Below are positions 1-9,883 of a stretch of 29,520 bases of DNA, piece after piece. The stretch lies in assembly GCA_003230195.1 (NCBI GenBank), contig QIHH01000188.1, positions 1 through 29,520 of the forward strand. Reading direction: 5' to 3'. A program made the position numbers and the translations under genes. Under the pieces are notes generated by a model. It worked only from the letters and a program-made list of their open reading frames with translations. It had not been told where the DNA came from and did not search any database. Numbering within the stretch: position 1 is the stretch's first letter; each line of letters begins with the position of its first letter. The stretch comes from Gammaproteobacteria bacterium (lineage in GTDB: Bacteria; Pseudomonadota; Gammaproteobacteria; SZUA-140).

Positions 1-566
1 GCCACACAGACATAACGCCCGTGCAGAATAAGCCAGTGGTGGGCATCGAGTTTGAATTCATCGGGGATGAATTTGATTAGCTTGCGTTCAACCTCCAGTA
101 CCGTTTTACCGGGCGCAATTTTAGTGCGGTTGGAGATGCGGAAAATGTGGGTGTCGACCGCGATGGTTGGCTGGCCAAAGGCGGTGTTGAGGATTACATT
201 GGCGGTTTTGCGTCCCACGCCAGGCAATGCTTCGAGACTTTCTCGATCTTGCGGTACCTCGCTGTTGTGCTGATCTTTGAGAATGGCGCAGGTCTTAATC
301 ACATTGGCCGCTTTACTGTTGAACAGCCCAATGGTCTTAATGTAGGTTTTAAGGCGATCCACTCCCAGTGCATGGATAGCCGTGGGTGTATTGGCAACAG
401 GGTAGAGTTTATCAGTTGCTTTGTTAACCCCTTTATCAGTTGCCTGGGCAGAGAGAATAACCGCAATTAACAGCTCAAACGGTGTGGCGTAGTTTAATTC
501 GGTAGTCGGGTGCGGGTTTTCTGCGCGCAGGCGCTCAAAGATCTCGGTGCGTTTTAGCTTGTTCAT
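1..566 (-). CDS. nth: Endonuclease III (DNA glycosylase/AP lyase), 3' end cut by window edge
   Basis: Base-excision repair enzyme that removes oxidised pyrimidines and cleaves at AP sites. Translating the minus strand from the ATG at 564-566 gives 188 complete residues that align without gaps to E. coli Nth. The helix-hairpin-helix LPGVGRKTANV contains catalytic Lys120, and the VDTH segment holds catalytic Asp138. The first 4Fe-4S ligand, Cys187 in HGRYVCVA, is the last recognisable landmark before the window ends; the remaining three cysteines would lie outside. It is transcribed divergently from the HtrA-like gene at 695 across about 130 bp. Identity is secure from motifs and residue spacing; only the C-terminal 20-odd residues are missing from view. 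Confidence 0.95.
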   Translation of the reverse strand, partial: MNKLKRTEIFERLRAENPHPTTELNYATPFELLIAVILSAQATDKGVNKATDKLYPVANTPTAIHALGVDRLKTYIKTIGLFNSKAANVIKTCAILKDQHNSEVPQDRESLEALPGVGRKTANVILNTAFGQPTIAVDTHIFRISNRTKIAPGKTVLEVERKLIKFIPDEFKLDAHHWLILHGRYVCV

Positions 567-694
567 AATGGTGTGGTGGTCGTTTTGATCTGAGTTTTTA
601 CTGGGCAGTGTAGCATGACTGATGAGCTGCTTATTTCGGCTTACTTGTGAGAGAATCGGCAAACTATGTCTATATTCAAAAAAGTGATTTTAAC

Positions 695-3535
695 ATGCGA
701 TTCAAGTTTATGAACTTTAGGTTACCCCCATTTAGATTTGAATTTTTTATCCCTTTGTTATCGGTGTTAGCTGTTACAACACCATTACATGCTAGTGAAG
801 AGCAGCGTTGGCAGCAGGCAATTGACCATGCCGCACAGGCGGTGCTAGCGATCCGGGTTGATGCCCCGCGTTCTTTTGATACGGGCATCAATAATTCGGT
901 GCAGGCGACCGGTTTTGTGGTTGATGCCGAGCAGGGGATTGTGCTGACCAATCGTCATGTGGTGCAGCCGGGACCAGTGGTGGCCAAAGGGGTTTTTCTG
1001 AATCGTGAAGAGATTAAATTAATACCGATTTATCGAGACCCTATCCATGACTTTGGTTTCTTTAAATATGATCCAGAGGCTTTGACCTATAACAAGCCTC
1101 AAGCATTAGAGCTGTTACCTGAAGCGGTGCAGCGTGGGCGTGAGATTAAAGTGGTGGGGAATGATGGTGGCGAGCAGCTTTCGATTCTCAGCGGTACCAT
1201 TGCGCGCCTTGACAGACCCGCGCCTGTTTATGGTCGAGGTAACTTTAATGATTTTAATACCTTCTATATTCAGGCTGCTTCATCGACCAGTGGCGGTTCA
1301 TCTGGTGCGCCAGTGATTGATATTGAAGGCAATGTTATCGCATTGAATGCGGGTGCAAATATGCGCAATGCAGCTAGTTTTTATCTGCCACTGGATCGTG
1401 TGGTGCATGCTTTTGAGCGCATTCGTAATGGTGTTGAAATGAAGCGCGGCACACTGCAGGCAACCTTCCAATATCAGCCATATGATGAACTTAAGCGCCT
1501 TGGTTTAAGCGATGAATATGAGGCGCAGGTACGTGCGCAGGATCCCGTTGCGATTGGTCTGTTAACGGTCGCTTATCTGGTACCTGAGGGGCCATCTGAT
1601 GGCTTGTTTGAAGCTGGTGATATTTTGTTGAAAATTAACGACGAATGGGTGCGCGACTTTATTGCATTAGAGACGATGCTTGACCAGCATGTGAATGATG
1701 ATATTTCTGTTGTGATTGAGCGTGCTGGTAAACAACTAACCCTAGTGCTTAAGGTACAGGATCTTAAGGAAATTACCCCGTCGCGTTATATCGATGTGGG
1801 TGGTGCGATTTTACATGACCTCTCATATCAGCAGGCACGCAGTTTTAATATCCCAGTATCCGGGCTTTATGTGGCGTATGGTGGTTATATGTTGAGTAAT
1901 GAGTTGATTGGGCGTGGCAACGTCATCACCTCTATTGCTGGCCACGAGGTCAATACTGTTGATGAGGCTGAGACTGTGCTGCGGTTGATTAGTGATGGTG
2001 AGCGTTTTTCAGTACGCTTTTTCCAGTTGGTAAACCCTCGGCAGCAAATTCAGCGTGTGGTGACGATGGATCGACGCTGGTTTCCAGCATCGAGCTGTTA
2101 TCGTGATGATGTGAAAGGGGTGTGGCCGTGTGAAGAGTGGCCCGCGCAGCCGCGGGTGTCAAAACCACAGTCGAGTACCACTCGTTTTGTGACATCAGAA
2201 ACGCCCGCACTGCAGCGTATGGCGCAATCGCTAGTATTAGTTAACTTTGATATGCCTTATGTCGTTGAAGGAATCACCGAAACACGTTACACCGGGGCGG
2301 GATTGTTGATTGATGTTGATCGTGGCTGGGTGTTGGTGGACCGTGATACAGTGCCAACCACATTAGGTGATGTCACCATCATCTTTGCCGGTTCACTTGA
2401 AGTGCCGGGCCATGTTGAGTTTATTCATCCGCAGCATAATATCGCAATGGTCTCTTATGATCCTGTGTTGATTGGTGATACGCCTGTGCGTAATGCTGCC
2501 TTTTCAGATGAACCACTAGCACCGGGGGATGATGTCTGGTTGATTGGTTCCAAAATGAATCACAAATTAATCTCGCACAAAACGACTGTGGCCGAGATTG
2601 ATATGTTTAGTTTGCCGATGCCCTCTGTGCCGCGCTATCGGGCAACGAATCTTGAAGTTATTTCGTTAACCAGCCAAGCAAGCACGGTGGGCGGGGTCTT
2701 GACGGATAAAGACGGTGCGGTGCAGGCGTTATGGTCAAGTTTTGGTTATCAGCGAAATAACAAATTTGGCAGCATGGTGATTGGTGTGCCGGCGGCGGTG
2801 GTGCAGGATCAGTTGCGGTGGCAGCAGCAGGCGGTGACGTCAGTGATTACACGCACGATTGCGAGTGAGTTAAATTTTGTGCCGTTGAATGAGGCGCGGA
2901 AACGTGGCCTTGATAATGATTGGGCATTAACCATGGAGGCGCACGATCCAGAGACGCGCCATGTATTACAGGTGATACGTGTGGAGGCTGGCAGCCCAGC
3001 GGCAGCCGTGTTGGAAGGCGGAGACCTTATTCTGGCGATTGATGGCAATGTCGTGACGACTTTTCTTGAGGTAGAGCGTGCGGCACAGCAGGCTGAATTA
3101 AAGGTAACGCTGCTACGTGGCGGTGACATTATTGAAGTAGATTTACAGACGGAGCCGCTTGATGGTGTGGGTTTGCAGCGATTCGTGAGCTGGGCTGGGG
3201 CAATCTTCCACCGCCAACAGCGTGAAATAGCGGCTCAACGGGGGCGGAATGATGAAGGGCTATATGTCTCATGGATTTGGAAGGGGAGCCCAGCCGCGCA
3301 TTATGGGATTTATCCTTCAGGCCGTTTGACTGAACTGGATGGAGTGGCGATCAGTGATCTTGATGATTTTATGGCGCGTCTTAATGAGATTGCAGGGCGA
3401 GCCTCTGTGCGTGTTAAAATGGTTAGTCTGAATGGTAAAGAGACGATGTTAACGCTGAAACTGGATAATCAGTACTGGCCTGCATTTGAGCTGCGGCATG
3501 ATGATGAACGTGGCTGGCAGCGTGCTGGCATTTGA
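695..3535 (+). CDS. Tandem HtrA-like (S1C) periplasmic protein: active protease half plus inactive protease half, each with PDZ domains
   Basis: Large secreted protein, probably a periplasmic quality-control or scaffold protease. The open frame runs from a GTG at 647. I prefer the ATG at 695 (or 710) because a signal peptide follows directly (LLSVLAVTTPLHA, then SEEQ). In numbering from 647, the first trypsin-like domain has His103 (TNRHVV), Asp135 (HDFGFF) and Ser219 (GGSSGAP), a complete triad. PDZ-like regions follow at about 270-370 and 380-475. The unit then repeats: a second protease fold at about 520-720 has Asp566 where His belongs, Asn598 where Asp belongs, and no GxSG (STVGGV), so it should be inactive. 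PDZ-like regions follow again at about 735-835 and 840-945. The architecture recalls the eukaryotic Nma111 type of double HtrA. No strong ribosome site marks any candidate start. It stands alone, convergent with the transglycosylase gene. Confidence 0.85.
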   Translation: MRFKFMNFRLPPFRFEFFIPLLSVLAVTTPLHASEEQRWQQAIDHAAQAVLAIRVDAPRSFDTGINNSVQATGFVVDAEQGIVLTNRHVVQPGPVVAKGVFLNREEIKLIPIYRDPIHDFGFFKYDPEALTYNKPQALELLPEAVQRGREIKVVGNDGGEQLSILSGTIARLDRPAPVYGRGNFNDFNTFYIQAASSTSGGSSGAPVIDIEGNVIALNAGANMRNAASFYLPLDRVVHAFERIRNGVEMKRGTLQATFQYQPYDELKRLGLSDEYEAQVRAQDPVAIGLLTVAYLVPEGPSDGLFEAGDILLKINDEWVRDFIALETMLDQHVNDDISVVIERAGKQLTLVLKVQDLKEITPSRYIDVGGAILHDLSYQQARSFNIPVSGLYVAYGGYMLSNELIGRGNVITSIAGHEVNTVDEAETVLRLISDGERFSVRFFQLVNPRQQIQRVVTMDRRWFPASSCYRDDVKGVWPCEEWPAQPRVSKPQSSTTRFVTSETPALQRMAQSLVLVNFDMPYVVEGITETRYTGAGLLIDVDRGWVLVDRDTVPTTLGDVTIIFAGSLEVPGHVEFIHPQHNIAMVSYDPVLIGDTPVRNAAFSDEPLAPGDDVWLIGSKMNHKLISHKTTVAEIDMFSLPMPSVPRYRATNLEVISLTSQASTVGGVLTDKDGAVQALWSSFGYQRNNKFGSMVIGVPAAVVQDQLRWQQQAVTSVITRTIASELNFVPLNEARKRGLDNDWALTMEAHDPETRHVLQVIRVEAGSPAAAVLEGGDLILAIDGNVVTTFLEVERAAQQAELKVTLLRGGDIIEVDLQTEPLDGVGLQRFVSWAGAIFHRQQREIAAQRGRNDEGLYVSWIWKGSPAAHYGIYPSGRLTELDGVAISDLDDFMARLNEIAGRASVRVKMVSLNGKETMLTLKLDNQYWPAFELRHDDERGWQRAGI

Positions 3536-3578
3536 CCTGAGTAAGGCACTTATGACTTGAATTCAGGATCTTTTTTTT
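3536..3578 (+). terminator. Possible weak intrinsic terminator of the HtrA-like gene
   Basis: CCTGA at 3536-3540 can pair with TCAGG at 3563-3567, and a run of eight T follows at 3571-3578. The stem is only five pairs and the loop is 22 bases, so this rests mostly on the T-run and on its position between two convergent genes. Confidence 0.3.
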
Positions 3579-3615
3579 ATTGTTGGGCGAATATTAGCGT
3601 TCCCAGCTGTTCGCA

Positions 3616-4221
3616 TTATTGTCGATACCAGCGCTCTCGCAGTGCATTAAATACTTTGTTAGGGTAGACGTTTCGCCCCAGACTGCCGTTGTAACGTGCG
3701 AGTCCACGAGTGAGGTCGCCATTTTCTTTATCAAGATAGTATTTCAGAATGGTACAGCCAAGCCGTAGGTTAGTCGGTACGTGAAACAAATTGTCTCCCG
3801 GTTTACCGATCTCTTTGAGCCAAAATGGCATCACCTGCATTAGTCCCTGAGCGCCTGCATGTGACAGTGCCCAGCGGTCAAAATTACTTTCTACTTCAAT
3901 GACTGCTAGTACCAGTTCAGGCGCCAGTTTTGCCCGCGTCGCCTCAGCATGGATGAGTTTGAGCAGTTGCAGCTGATGTTTCTGGTCTTGCTTTCGGTTG
4001 CGATGTTGCAGGCGTTGCGACATATCTAGCAGCCAGACTTCAGCCTCAAAGCGATCCTGAAAACTTTTACTATCATTGATGGCGTTAATAAGCAGATTGC
4101 GCAGTTCTGAATCGGGTGTACGCTCTTTTGCTAATAACGGTGATATTGTCAGCAGGCAGCAGAGCATCAGCGTTGAGAGTCTGAGTGGCGAAAGAGGAGT
4201 CTGTCTGGTTTGATTGAACAT
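3616..4221 (-). CDS. Lytic transglycosylase with SLT (Slt70-type) catalytic domain
   Basis: Periplasmic enzyme predicted to cleave peptidoglycan between MurNAc and GlcNAc, forming 1,6-anhydro ends. The frame begins at a GTG (4227), but the ATG two codons later (4221) gives a normal start. An N-terminal hydrophobic stretch (LMLCCLLTISPLLA) looks like a signal peptide. The SLT domain begins near residue 95: the catalytic Glu is in EVESNFD (about residue 111), followed by GAQGLMQVMP and the late motif LARYNGS. At about 201 residues it is a short, single-domain enzyme rather than full-length Slt70. It lies 61 bp downstream of proS on the same strand and may be cotranscribed with it. No lipobox is evident. 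Confidence 0.88.
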   Translation of the reverse strand: MFNQTRQTPLSPLRLSTLMLCCLLTISPLLAKERTPDSELRNLLINAINDSKSFQDRFEAEVWLLDMSQRLQHRNRKQDQKHQLQLLKLIHAEATRAKLAPELVLAVIEVESNFDRWALSHAGAQGLMQVMPFWLKEIGKPGDNLFHVPTNLRLGCTILKYYLDKENGDLTRGLARYNGSLGRNVYPNKVFNALRERWYRQ

Positions 4222-4282
4222 AAACACCCGCCGCGATAATGTTATTGACTAGATCGTCAGGCAGGTGTTTTTGCTTTAGCGT

Positions 4283-5986
4283 TTATCCGTAATTTTTGAT
4301 GTATCCAACGATCTCGGACAGTGGGATTTCTCTCGCATCAGCATCGCGACGATGCTTGTATTCGACAATATAACTGTCGAGGCCGCGCTCGCCCAGTACT
4401 AGGCGATGGGGAATACCGATTAGATCGACATTGGCAAACATCACCCCGGGGCGTTCCTTACGGTCTTCGAACAGAACTTCGATGCCAGCCGCCGTCAGTT
4501 TTCCATAGAGCGCCTCGCACGCCTCACGCAGGCGTTGTGACTTGTGCATGTTGAGCGGCAGCAGTGCGACCTGAAACGGTGCAATCGCCTCTGGCCAGAT
4601 GATGCCGCCATCGTCGTTGTTCTGCTCGATTGTCGCAGCGACAATGCGCGATATCCCAATGCCATAACAGCCCATCGTCATCGTTACGCTTTTGCCCTGA
4701 TCGTTGAGACAGGTCGCCTTCATCGCTGCACTGTATTTTTGACCCAACTGGAAGATGTGACCAACCTCGATGCCACGACGGATTGATAGTGTGCCGTTGC
4801 CATCGGGCGATGCGTCACCCTCGACGATGTTGCGGATGTCGGCGGTAATCGGCTCTGGAAGATCGCGCCCCCAGTTAACGCCAGTGAGATGCTGACCATC
4901 GCTGTTGGCACCGCAGATAAAGTCGGCCGTGTGAGCGGCGCTGTGATCAGCGATCACGGTAATAGTTAGACTTTTTGGCCCGACTGAACCCGGTTCACAA
5001 CCCGCCACTGCTTTTATCTGCTCAATACTGGCAAAGGTGAGTGGCGCTTCAACCTGCCCCAGTTTTTCAGCCTTGAGTACATTTAGTTGATGGTCACCAC
5101 GTACCACCAGTGCAACCACAGAGTCTTTAATGCCCTTTACTAGCAGTGTTTTAAGGGTTTTCGCGGTATCCACTTTGAGGAAATCAGAGACCTCAGAAAT
5201 ACTCTGCTGGTTCGGTGTATCAACCGTTGCGACTTCGCTGGTTGGTGCCGCGCGTTTACCTTTCGGTGCAATCGCTTCGGCTAGTTCAACGTTGGCGGCG
5301 TAATCACTGTCGGATGAAAAGGCGATGGCATCTTCACCGGAGTCGGCTAACACATGAAATTCATGTGAGGCGCTGCCGCCGATCGCGCCGGTGTCGGCGA
5401 GTACAGCACGGAAGTTGAGCCCCAATCGTTCAAAAATGCGCGAATAGGTGGTGAACATCTTGTCGTAGGTCTCTTGCAGAGACTCATCAGTGGCGTGGAA
5501 TGAGTAGGCGTCTTTCATCAGGAATTCACGTGCGCGCATCACCCCAAAGCGTGGGCGGCGTTCATCACGGAATTTGGTCTGTATCTGATAAAAGGTGGCG
5601 GGTAGCTGTTTGTAGCTACGGATCTCATTTCGGATCAGGTCGGTAATCACCTCTTCATGGGTCGGGCCGAAGCAGAATTTGCGTCCGTGTCGGTCTTTAA
5701 GGCGTAGCATCTCAGGGCCCATCTGATCCCAGCGCGCTGTTTCCTGCCACAGTTCTGAGGGCTGTACCGCGGGCATCAAGAGCTCTTGGGCATCGGCACG
5801 GTTCATTTCTTCGCGCACGATATTCTCTACTTTGCGCAACACGCGCAGGCCAAATGGTAGCCAACTATAGAGGCCGCTAGCGAGTTTACGGATCATCCCC
5901 GCGCGCAGCATCAGTTGGTGGCTAATCACTTCTGCATCAGCAGGGGTCTCTTTAAGGGTGGCGGAGAGGAATTTTGAAGCGCGCAT
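4283..5986 (-). CDS. proS: Prolyl-tRNA synthetase, bacterial type with editing insertion
   Basis: Class II aminoacyl-tRNA synthetase that charges tRNA-Pro in the cytoplasm. The 567 residues match the roughly 570 of the E. coli form. Visible landmarks are GPTHEE at 107-112, the motif 2 region around 137-160 ([10 protein letters not shown], then [11 protein letters not shown]), the long INS editing insertion between about residues 225 and 400, and the motif 3 segment [10 protein letters not shown] near 445. The C-terminal anticodon-binding domain contains [18 protein letters not shown]. The ATG has an AGGAT ribosome site at 5991-5995. It lies between nadC upstream and the transglycosylase downstream, all on the minus strand. 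Nothing about it is unusual. Confidence 0.97.
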   Translation of the reverse strand: MRASKFLSATLKETPADAEVISHQLMLRAGMIRKLASGLYSWLPFGLRVLRKVENIVREEMNRADAQELLMPAVQPSELWQETARWDQMGPEMLRLKDRHGRKFCFGPTHEEVITDLIRNEIRSYKQLPATFYQIQTKFRDERRPRFGVMRAREFLMKDAYSFHATDESLQETYDKMFTTYSRIFERLGLNFRAVLADTGAIGGSASHEFHVLADSGEDAIAFSSDSDYAANVELAEAIAPKGKRAAPTSEVATVDTPNQQSISEVSDFLKVDTAKTLKTLLVKGIKDSVVALVVRGDHQLNVLKAEKLGQVEAPLTFASIEQIKAVAGCEPGSVGPKSLTITVIADHSAAHTADFICGANSDGQHLTGVNWGRDLPEPITADIRNIVEGDASPDGNGTLSIRRGIEVGHIFQLGQKYSAAMKATCLNDQGKSVTMTMGCYGIGISRIVAATIEQNNDDGGIIWPEAIAPFQVALLPLNMHKSQRLREACEALYGKLTAAGIEVLFEDRKERPGVMFANVDLIGIPHRLVLGERGLDSYIVEYKHRRDADAREIPLSEIVGYIKNYG

Positions 5987-6084
5987 TTGAATCCTAGATT
6001 GATATTGGGTTGATATATAGACAATGCGCCAGATGTTAGCAGATTTATGTCGCCTAAATCAGGCTTCTCTTGATTCAGCATTCA

Positions 6085-6930
6085 TCAGGTGTTGGTAGTA
6101 AAACGCATTGAGAGATCGATCGATTGAATGTTTTTGGTCAGTGTGCCGATCGCGATGTAGTCGATACCACTTTCAGCGAGGCCGCGGATCTCATTGAAGG
6201 TGACGCCGCCGGAGGCCTCCAGTTTTGCCTGCCCCTTGTTGAGAATCACTGCGCGTTGCAGCATGGCGCGATCAAAATTATCGAGCAGCAGTATATCGGC
6301 CTTTGCTGCGAGTGCTTCATGGAACTCTTCAAGATTTTCCACCTCGACTTCGATCTGCATTTTGGGATGGCTGGCTCGGATCTGTTCGACTGCTTTGGTG
6401 ATTGAACCACAGGCGAGGATATGGTTTTCTTTGATCAAAACACCATCGTAAAGCCCGATACGATGATTTTCGCAGCCACCGCACCGCACCGCATACTTCT
6501 GTGCTAGGCGCAGTCCAGGGATGGTTTTACGGGTGTCGCGGATGGTGGTTTTGAGTCCTTTGACGCGATCAGCGTAGCGCCGTGACTCGGTTGCAATGCC
6601 GGAAAGCAGTTGTAGAAAATTGAGTGCGACGCGTTCTGCGCTGAGAATGGAGCGGGCTGGTCCTCTGATGGTACAGAGTGTCTGGTTTTCGTTGACCCGC
6701 TCGCCATCTTGCACTTGCCAGCTGATGGATGTTTCATCGCTCAGTTGCAGCATGGTTTCGGTAAACCATTCGCGCCCACATAGAATCGCCGTTTCACGTG
6801 TGATGACGGTCGCGGTTGCAATCGTCTGTGACGGGATCAGTGAGGCGGTGATGTCTCCTTTACCTATATCTTCTTTTAGTGCGGCTTTAACCGTTTTTTT
6901 GATATCAGATGGTAGTGTGAGTATTGCCAT
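6085..6930 (-). CDS. nadC: Nicotinate-nucleotide pyrophosphorylase (quinolinate phosphoribosyltransferase)
   Basis: Converts quinolinate and PRPP to nicotinate mononucleotide, CO2 and pyrophosphate in de novo NAD synthesis. The 281 residues are the usual length. The N-terminal part has EDIGKGDITAS. The signature DTRKTIPGLRLAQKYAV (about 132-148) is followed by RCGGCENHRIGLYDGVLIKENH, which lines the substrate pocket. The C-terminal barrel strands VEVENLEE, ILLDNFD and EASGGVT are all present. The ATG at 6930 has an AGGA about nine bases upstream. It is divergent from clpB and 98 bp upstream of proS, so readthrough into proS is possible. nadA and nadB are not in the window. Confidence 0.96.
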   Translation of the reverse strand: MAILTLPSDIKKTVKAALKEDIGKGDITASLIPSQTIATATVITRETAILCGREWFTETMLQLSDETSISWQVQDGERVNENQTLCTIRGPARSILSAERVALNFLQLLSGIATESRRYADRVKGLKTTIRDTRKTIPGLRLAQKYAVRCGGCENHRIGLYDGVLIKENHILACGSITKAVEQIRASHPKMQIEVEVENLEEFHEALAAKADILLLDNFDRAMLQRAVILNKGQAKLEASGGVTFNEIRGLAESGIDYIAIGTLTKNIQSIDLSMRFTTNT

Positions 6931-7273
6931 TAAAACGATTCCTAGGGCGCTGTCAATGATGCCTTAACATATGCTGTTTGATGGTGCTGTTTTTAGTGCG
7001 CTTTTACGATGAGCTGCAGTATCGGTGTTACGGGATGAGGTTTCAGACCGTTTTCGTATCGGCTTTTCTCAACATAAAAATGTGGCTAGCACCGTTAATT
7101 GTACATGCTTTTGGCGCGGTTTTGTGATGAGAATTCGATAAAAGAGATGTTTTATACTTGAGTAGGATGGTTTTATTTTGTCTGCTTGAAATTTAATTTC
7201 AGGCCCTTATATCAGTAGTATCCTGAGATAAACAGATGTATGTTTGAGATAACCAAGATAGTGAGAGCTCCCG
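6931..7273. other. Divergent intergenic region between nadC and clpB (343 bp)
   Basis: No gene is visible on either strand. The right third contains the heat-shock-type promoter described separately and a purine-rich ribosome site (GTGAGAG at 7261-7267) in front of clpB. The left part should hold the nadC promoter, but I could not pick out a convincing one. Confidence 0.6.
7185..7212 (+). promoter_or_regulatory. Candidate sigma-32 (heat-shock) promoter of clpB
   Basis: CTTGAAA at 7185-7191 is a perfect match to the sigma-32 -35 consensus. After a 12-base spacer, CCCTTATAT at 7204-7212 resembles the CCCCATnT -10 element. Spacing is inside the accepted 11-16 range. It lies about 60 bp upstream of the clpB start, and clpB is a classic RpoH-regulon gene, so sequence and context agree. 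Confidence 0.72.
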
Positions 7274-9841
7274 ATGAGAATGGATCGATTGACCAGTAAA
7301 TTCCAGATGGCACTAGCAGATGCGCAGAGTTTGGCGGTTGGGCGTGACCATCAATTTATTGAACCGGTTCATTTGATGATTGCATTGCTCGATCAGCAGG
7401 GAGGTACGGTTCGCCCGCTGCTGAGTCGTGCGGATATCAATGTCAATGCATTGCGTTCTCAATTGGGTGATGTGCTTGATCATCTACCGAGTGTAGCGGG
7501 TGCGGATGGTGAGCTGCATATCTCGAATGATCTTGGGCGTTTGTTAAATGTTACCGATAAACTGGCACAAAAACGTGATGATCAGTTTATTTCCAGCGAG
7601 CTGTTTGTGTTGGCGGCGGTAGACGATAAAGGTACTCTTGGTCGTGCGATTCGCCGCGCAGGTGCAGTAAAAGAGGCATTAGAAAAGGCGGTTGATGAGC
7701 TGCGAGGTGGTGAAAGCATTAATGATCCTCATGCTGAAGAGCAGCGCCAGGCACTTGAAAAATTTACCATTGATCTGACTGAGCGTGCAGAACAGGGCAA
7801 GCTTGATCCTGTGATTGGGCGTGATGATGAGATTCGCCGCACCATTCAGGTGTTGCAGCGCCGCACTAAAAATAACCCGGTATTGATCGGTGAGCCAGGT
7901 GTTGGAAAAACCGCGATTGTAGAGGGGTTAGCGCAACGTATCGTGAATGGTGAAGTGCCGGAGGGGCTTAAGGGCAAGCGTCTTTTGTCACTGGACATGG
8001 GGTCGTTAATTGCTGGGGCAAAATTTCGCGGTGAGTTTGAAGAGCGTTTGAAAGGTGTGATGAATGATCTTGCTAAGCAAGAAGGTTCAGTAATTCTCTT
8101 TATTGATGAGTTGCACACCATGGTGGGAGCGGGTAAGGCGGAAGGGGCGATGGACGCTGGCAATATGTTAAAGCCAGTGCTGGCGCGAGGTGAATTGCAC
8201 TGTGTGGGTGCGACGACGTTAGATGAGTATCGCCTGTATATTGAAAAGGATGCCGCATTAGAGCGTCGTTTTCAGAAAGTGCTGGTTGATGAGCCAAGTG
8301 TGGAAGATACCATTGCGATTCTGCGTGGCCTGAAAGAGAAGTATGAGGTGCACCATGGGGTTGAAATTACCGATCCGGCGATTGTCTCGGCGGCCACCCT
8401 TTCGCATCGTTATATCACGGATCGTCAGATGCCAGATAAGGCGATTGATCTAATCGACGAAGCGGCGAGCCGTATTCGCATCGAAATTCTGATTCAGCTC
8501 AAGATTGAGCGTGAAGCACTGGGTAAAGAGAGTGATGAGGCTTCAAAGAAGCGGCTCGCGATTCTGAATGATGAGATCAATCGGCTGGGGCTTGAATTTG
8601 CAGATTTAGAAGAGGTGTGGAAGGCTGAAAAGGCTGCCTTGCAAGGCATGCAGAAGATTAAAGAAGCACTTGAACATGCACGTAATGAGCTGGAGACGGC
8701 ACGACGAGGTGGCGACTTGGCGCGGATGTCAGAACTGCAGTATGGGCGTATTCCTGAACTGGAAAAGCAGCTGGACATGGCGGGACAGGCCGAGATGCAG
8801 GAGATGACGCTGTTGCGTAATAACGTTACGGAGGAAGAGATTGCTGAGGTTATCTCAAAGTGGACCGGGATTCCGGTGACGCGGATGTTAGAAGGCGAGC
8901 GTGAAAAGCTGCTGCGCATGGAAGATGAGTTACACCAACGTGTGATTGGTCAGGACGAAGCGGTGAAAGTGGTCTCTGATGCGATTCGTCGTTCACGCGC
9001 AGGACTCTCTGATCCCAATCGACCTAACGGTTCGTTTCTGTTTCTAGGGCCAACAGGTGTTGGTAAAACGGAGCTGAGCAAGACACTGGCATCATTTCTG
9101 TTTGATACTGACGAGGCATTAGTGCGCATCGATATGTCTGAATTTATGGAGAAGCATTCGGTGGCACGTTTGATTGGCGCGCCTCCTGGTTATGTCGGCT
9201 ACGAAGAGGGTGGCTATCTGACCGAGGCGGTGCGACGTAAGCCTTATTCGGTCGTACTACTCGATGAAGTAGAGAAGGCGCATCCCGATGTCTTTAATAT
9301 TTTGTTACAGGTGCTGGACGATGGACGCCTGACCGACGGTCATGGTCGCACCGTTGATTTTCGCAATACCGTGATTGTGATGACATCGAACCTTGGTTCG
9401 CAGGTGATTCAGGAGATGACGGGTGAAGAGAATTACGAAGTAATGAAAGAGGCGGTAATGGCGGGTGTCAGTAGCCATTTCCGCCCTGAGTTCATTAACC
9501 GCATCGATGACCTAGTGGTATTTCATCCGCTGGCACAGGCGCAGATTCGTGCGATTACCGATATTCAAATCGATTACCTGCGTGAACGTCTGCATGAGCG
9601 GGGTATCGCTCTTCAACTGAGTGATGAAGTATTGGATAAACTAGGTGAAGCGGGTTTTGACCCTGTCTATGGTGCTCGGCCTCTGAAACGTGTAATTCAG
9701 CGTAAGCTAGAAAACCGCTTGGCACAGGATATTCTTGCTGGGAAATATTTGGCTGGTGATACTGTTGAGATAGCACTAGTGGATGATGGTGAGCTGACTT
9801 TTGAAAAAAGTGAGGAAGAGATCAGCGTGACAGCTGCGTAA
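7274..9841 (+). CDS. clpB: ClpB/Hsp104 protein disaggregase, with a 13-residue deletion at the middle-domain base
   Basis: Hexameric AAA+ chaperone that works with DnaK to extract polypeptides from aggregates. The start [11 protein letters not shown] matches E. coli ClpB (MRLDRLTNKFQ), fixing the ATG at 7274. Domains in order: N-terminal Clp repeat domain (about 1-145); NBD1 with Walker A GEPGVGKT at 206-213 and Walker [12 protein letters not shown]; coiled-coil middle domain with [13 protein letters not shown] (Tyr490); NBD2 with Walker A GPTGVGKT at 592-599 and [14 protein letters not shown]. Lys212 has the same number as in E. coli, but the NBD2 Walker Lys is 598 rather than 611, and Tyr503 becomes 490. 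The missing 13 residues map to residues 405/406, where the usual DSKPEELDRLDRR block is absent. The C-terminus is slightly longer than in E. coli. Both ATPase sites look intact. Confidence 0.96.
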   Translation: MRMDRLTSKFQMALADAQSLAVGRDHQFIEPVHLMIALLDQQGGTVRPLLSRADINVNALRSQLGDVLDHLPSVAGADGELHISNDLGRLLNVTDKLAQKRDDQFISSELFVLAAVDDKGTLGRAIRRAGAVKEALEKAVDELRGGESINDPHAEEQRQALEKFTIDLTERAEQGKLDPVIGRDDEIRRTIQVLQRRTKNNPVLIGEPGVGKTAIVEGLAQRIVNGEVPEGLKGKRLLSLDMGSLIAGAKFRGEFEERLKGVMNDLAKQEGSVILFIDELHTMVGAGKAEGAMDAGNMLKPVLARGELHCVGATTLDEYRLYIEKDAALERRFQKVLVDEPSVEDTIAILRGLKEKYEVHHGVEITDPAIVSAATLSHRYITDRQMPDKAIDLIDEAASRIRIEILIQLKIEREALGKESDEASKKRLAILNDEINRLGLEFADLEEVWKAEKAALQGMQKIKEALEHARNELETARRGGDLARMSELQYGRIPELEKQLDMAGQAEMQEMTLLRNNVTEEEIAEVISKWTGIPVTRMLEGEREKLLRMEDELHQRVIGQDEAVKVVSDAIRRSRAGLSDPNRPNGSFLFLGPTGVGKTELSKTLASFLFDTDEALVRIDMSEFMEKHSVARLIGAPPGYVGYEEGGYLTEAVRRKPYSVVLLDEVEKAHPDVFNILLQVLDDGRLTDGHGRTVDFRNTVIVMTSNLGSQVIQEMTGEENYEVMKEAVMAGVSSHFRPEFINRIDDLVVFHPLAQAQIRAITDIQIDYLRERLHERGIALQLSDEVLDKLGEAGFDPVYGARPLKRVIQRKLENRLAQDILAGKYLAGDTVEIALVDDGELTFEKSEEEISVTAA

Positions 9842-9883
9842 AGAAAGTCTTGTCAGTGGCGGTCTACTCAGTTGTAGTCTCTA

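Noticed and set aside
147..470. 107-codon open frame on the plus strand
   Set aside because: Lies antisense to nth, whose coding sequence is certain.
4228..4282. AAACACC/GGTGTTT inverted repeat between proS and the transglycosylase
   Set aside because: Loop is too long for an intrinsic terminator and the right arm overlaps the transglycosylase start.
8494..8919. 141-codon minus-strand open frame
   Set aside because: Antisense shadow of the conserved clpB middle domain; Ser/Arg-rich composition is typical of such shadows.
9842..9883. Search for a bidirectional terminator between clpB and the histidine kinase
   Set aside because: Only a four-base stem (CTAC/GTAG) could be found and no T-run outside coding sequence.
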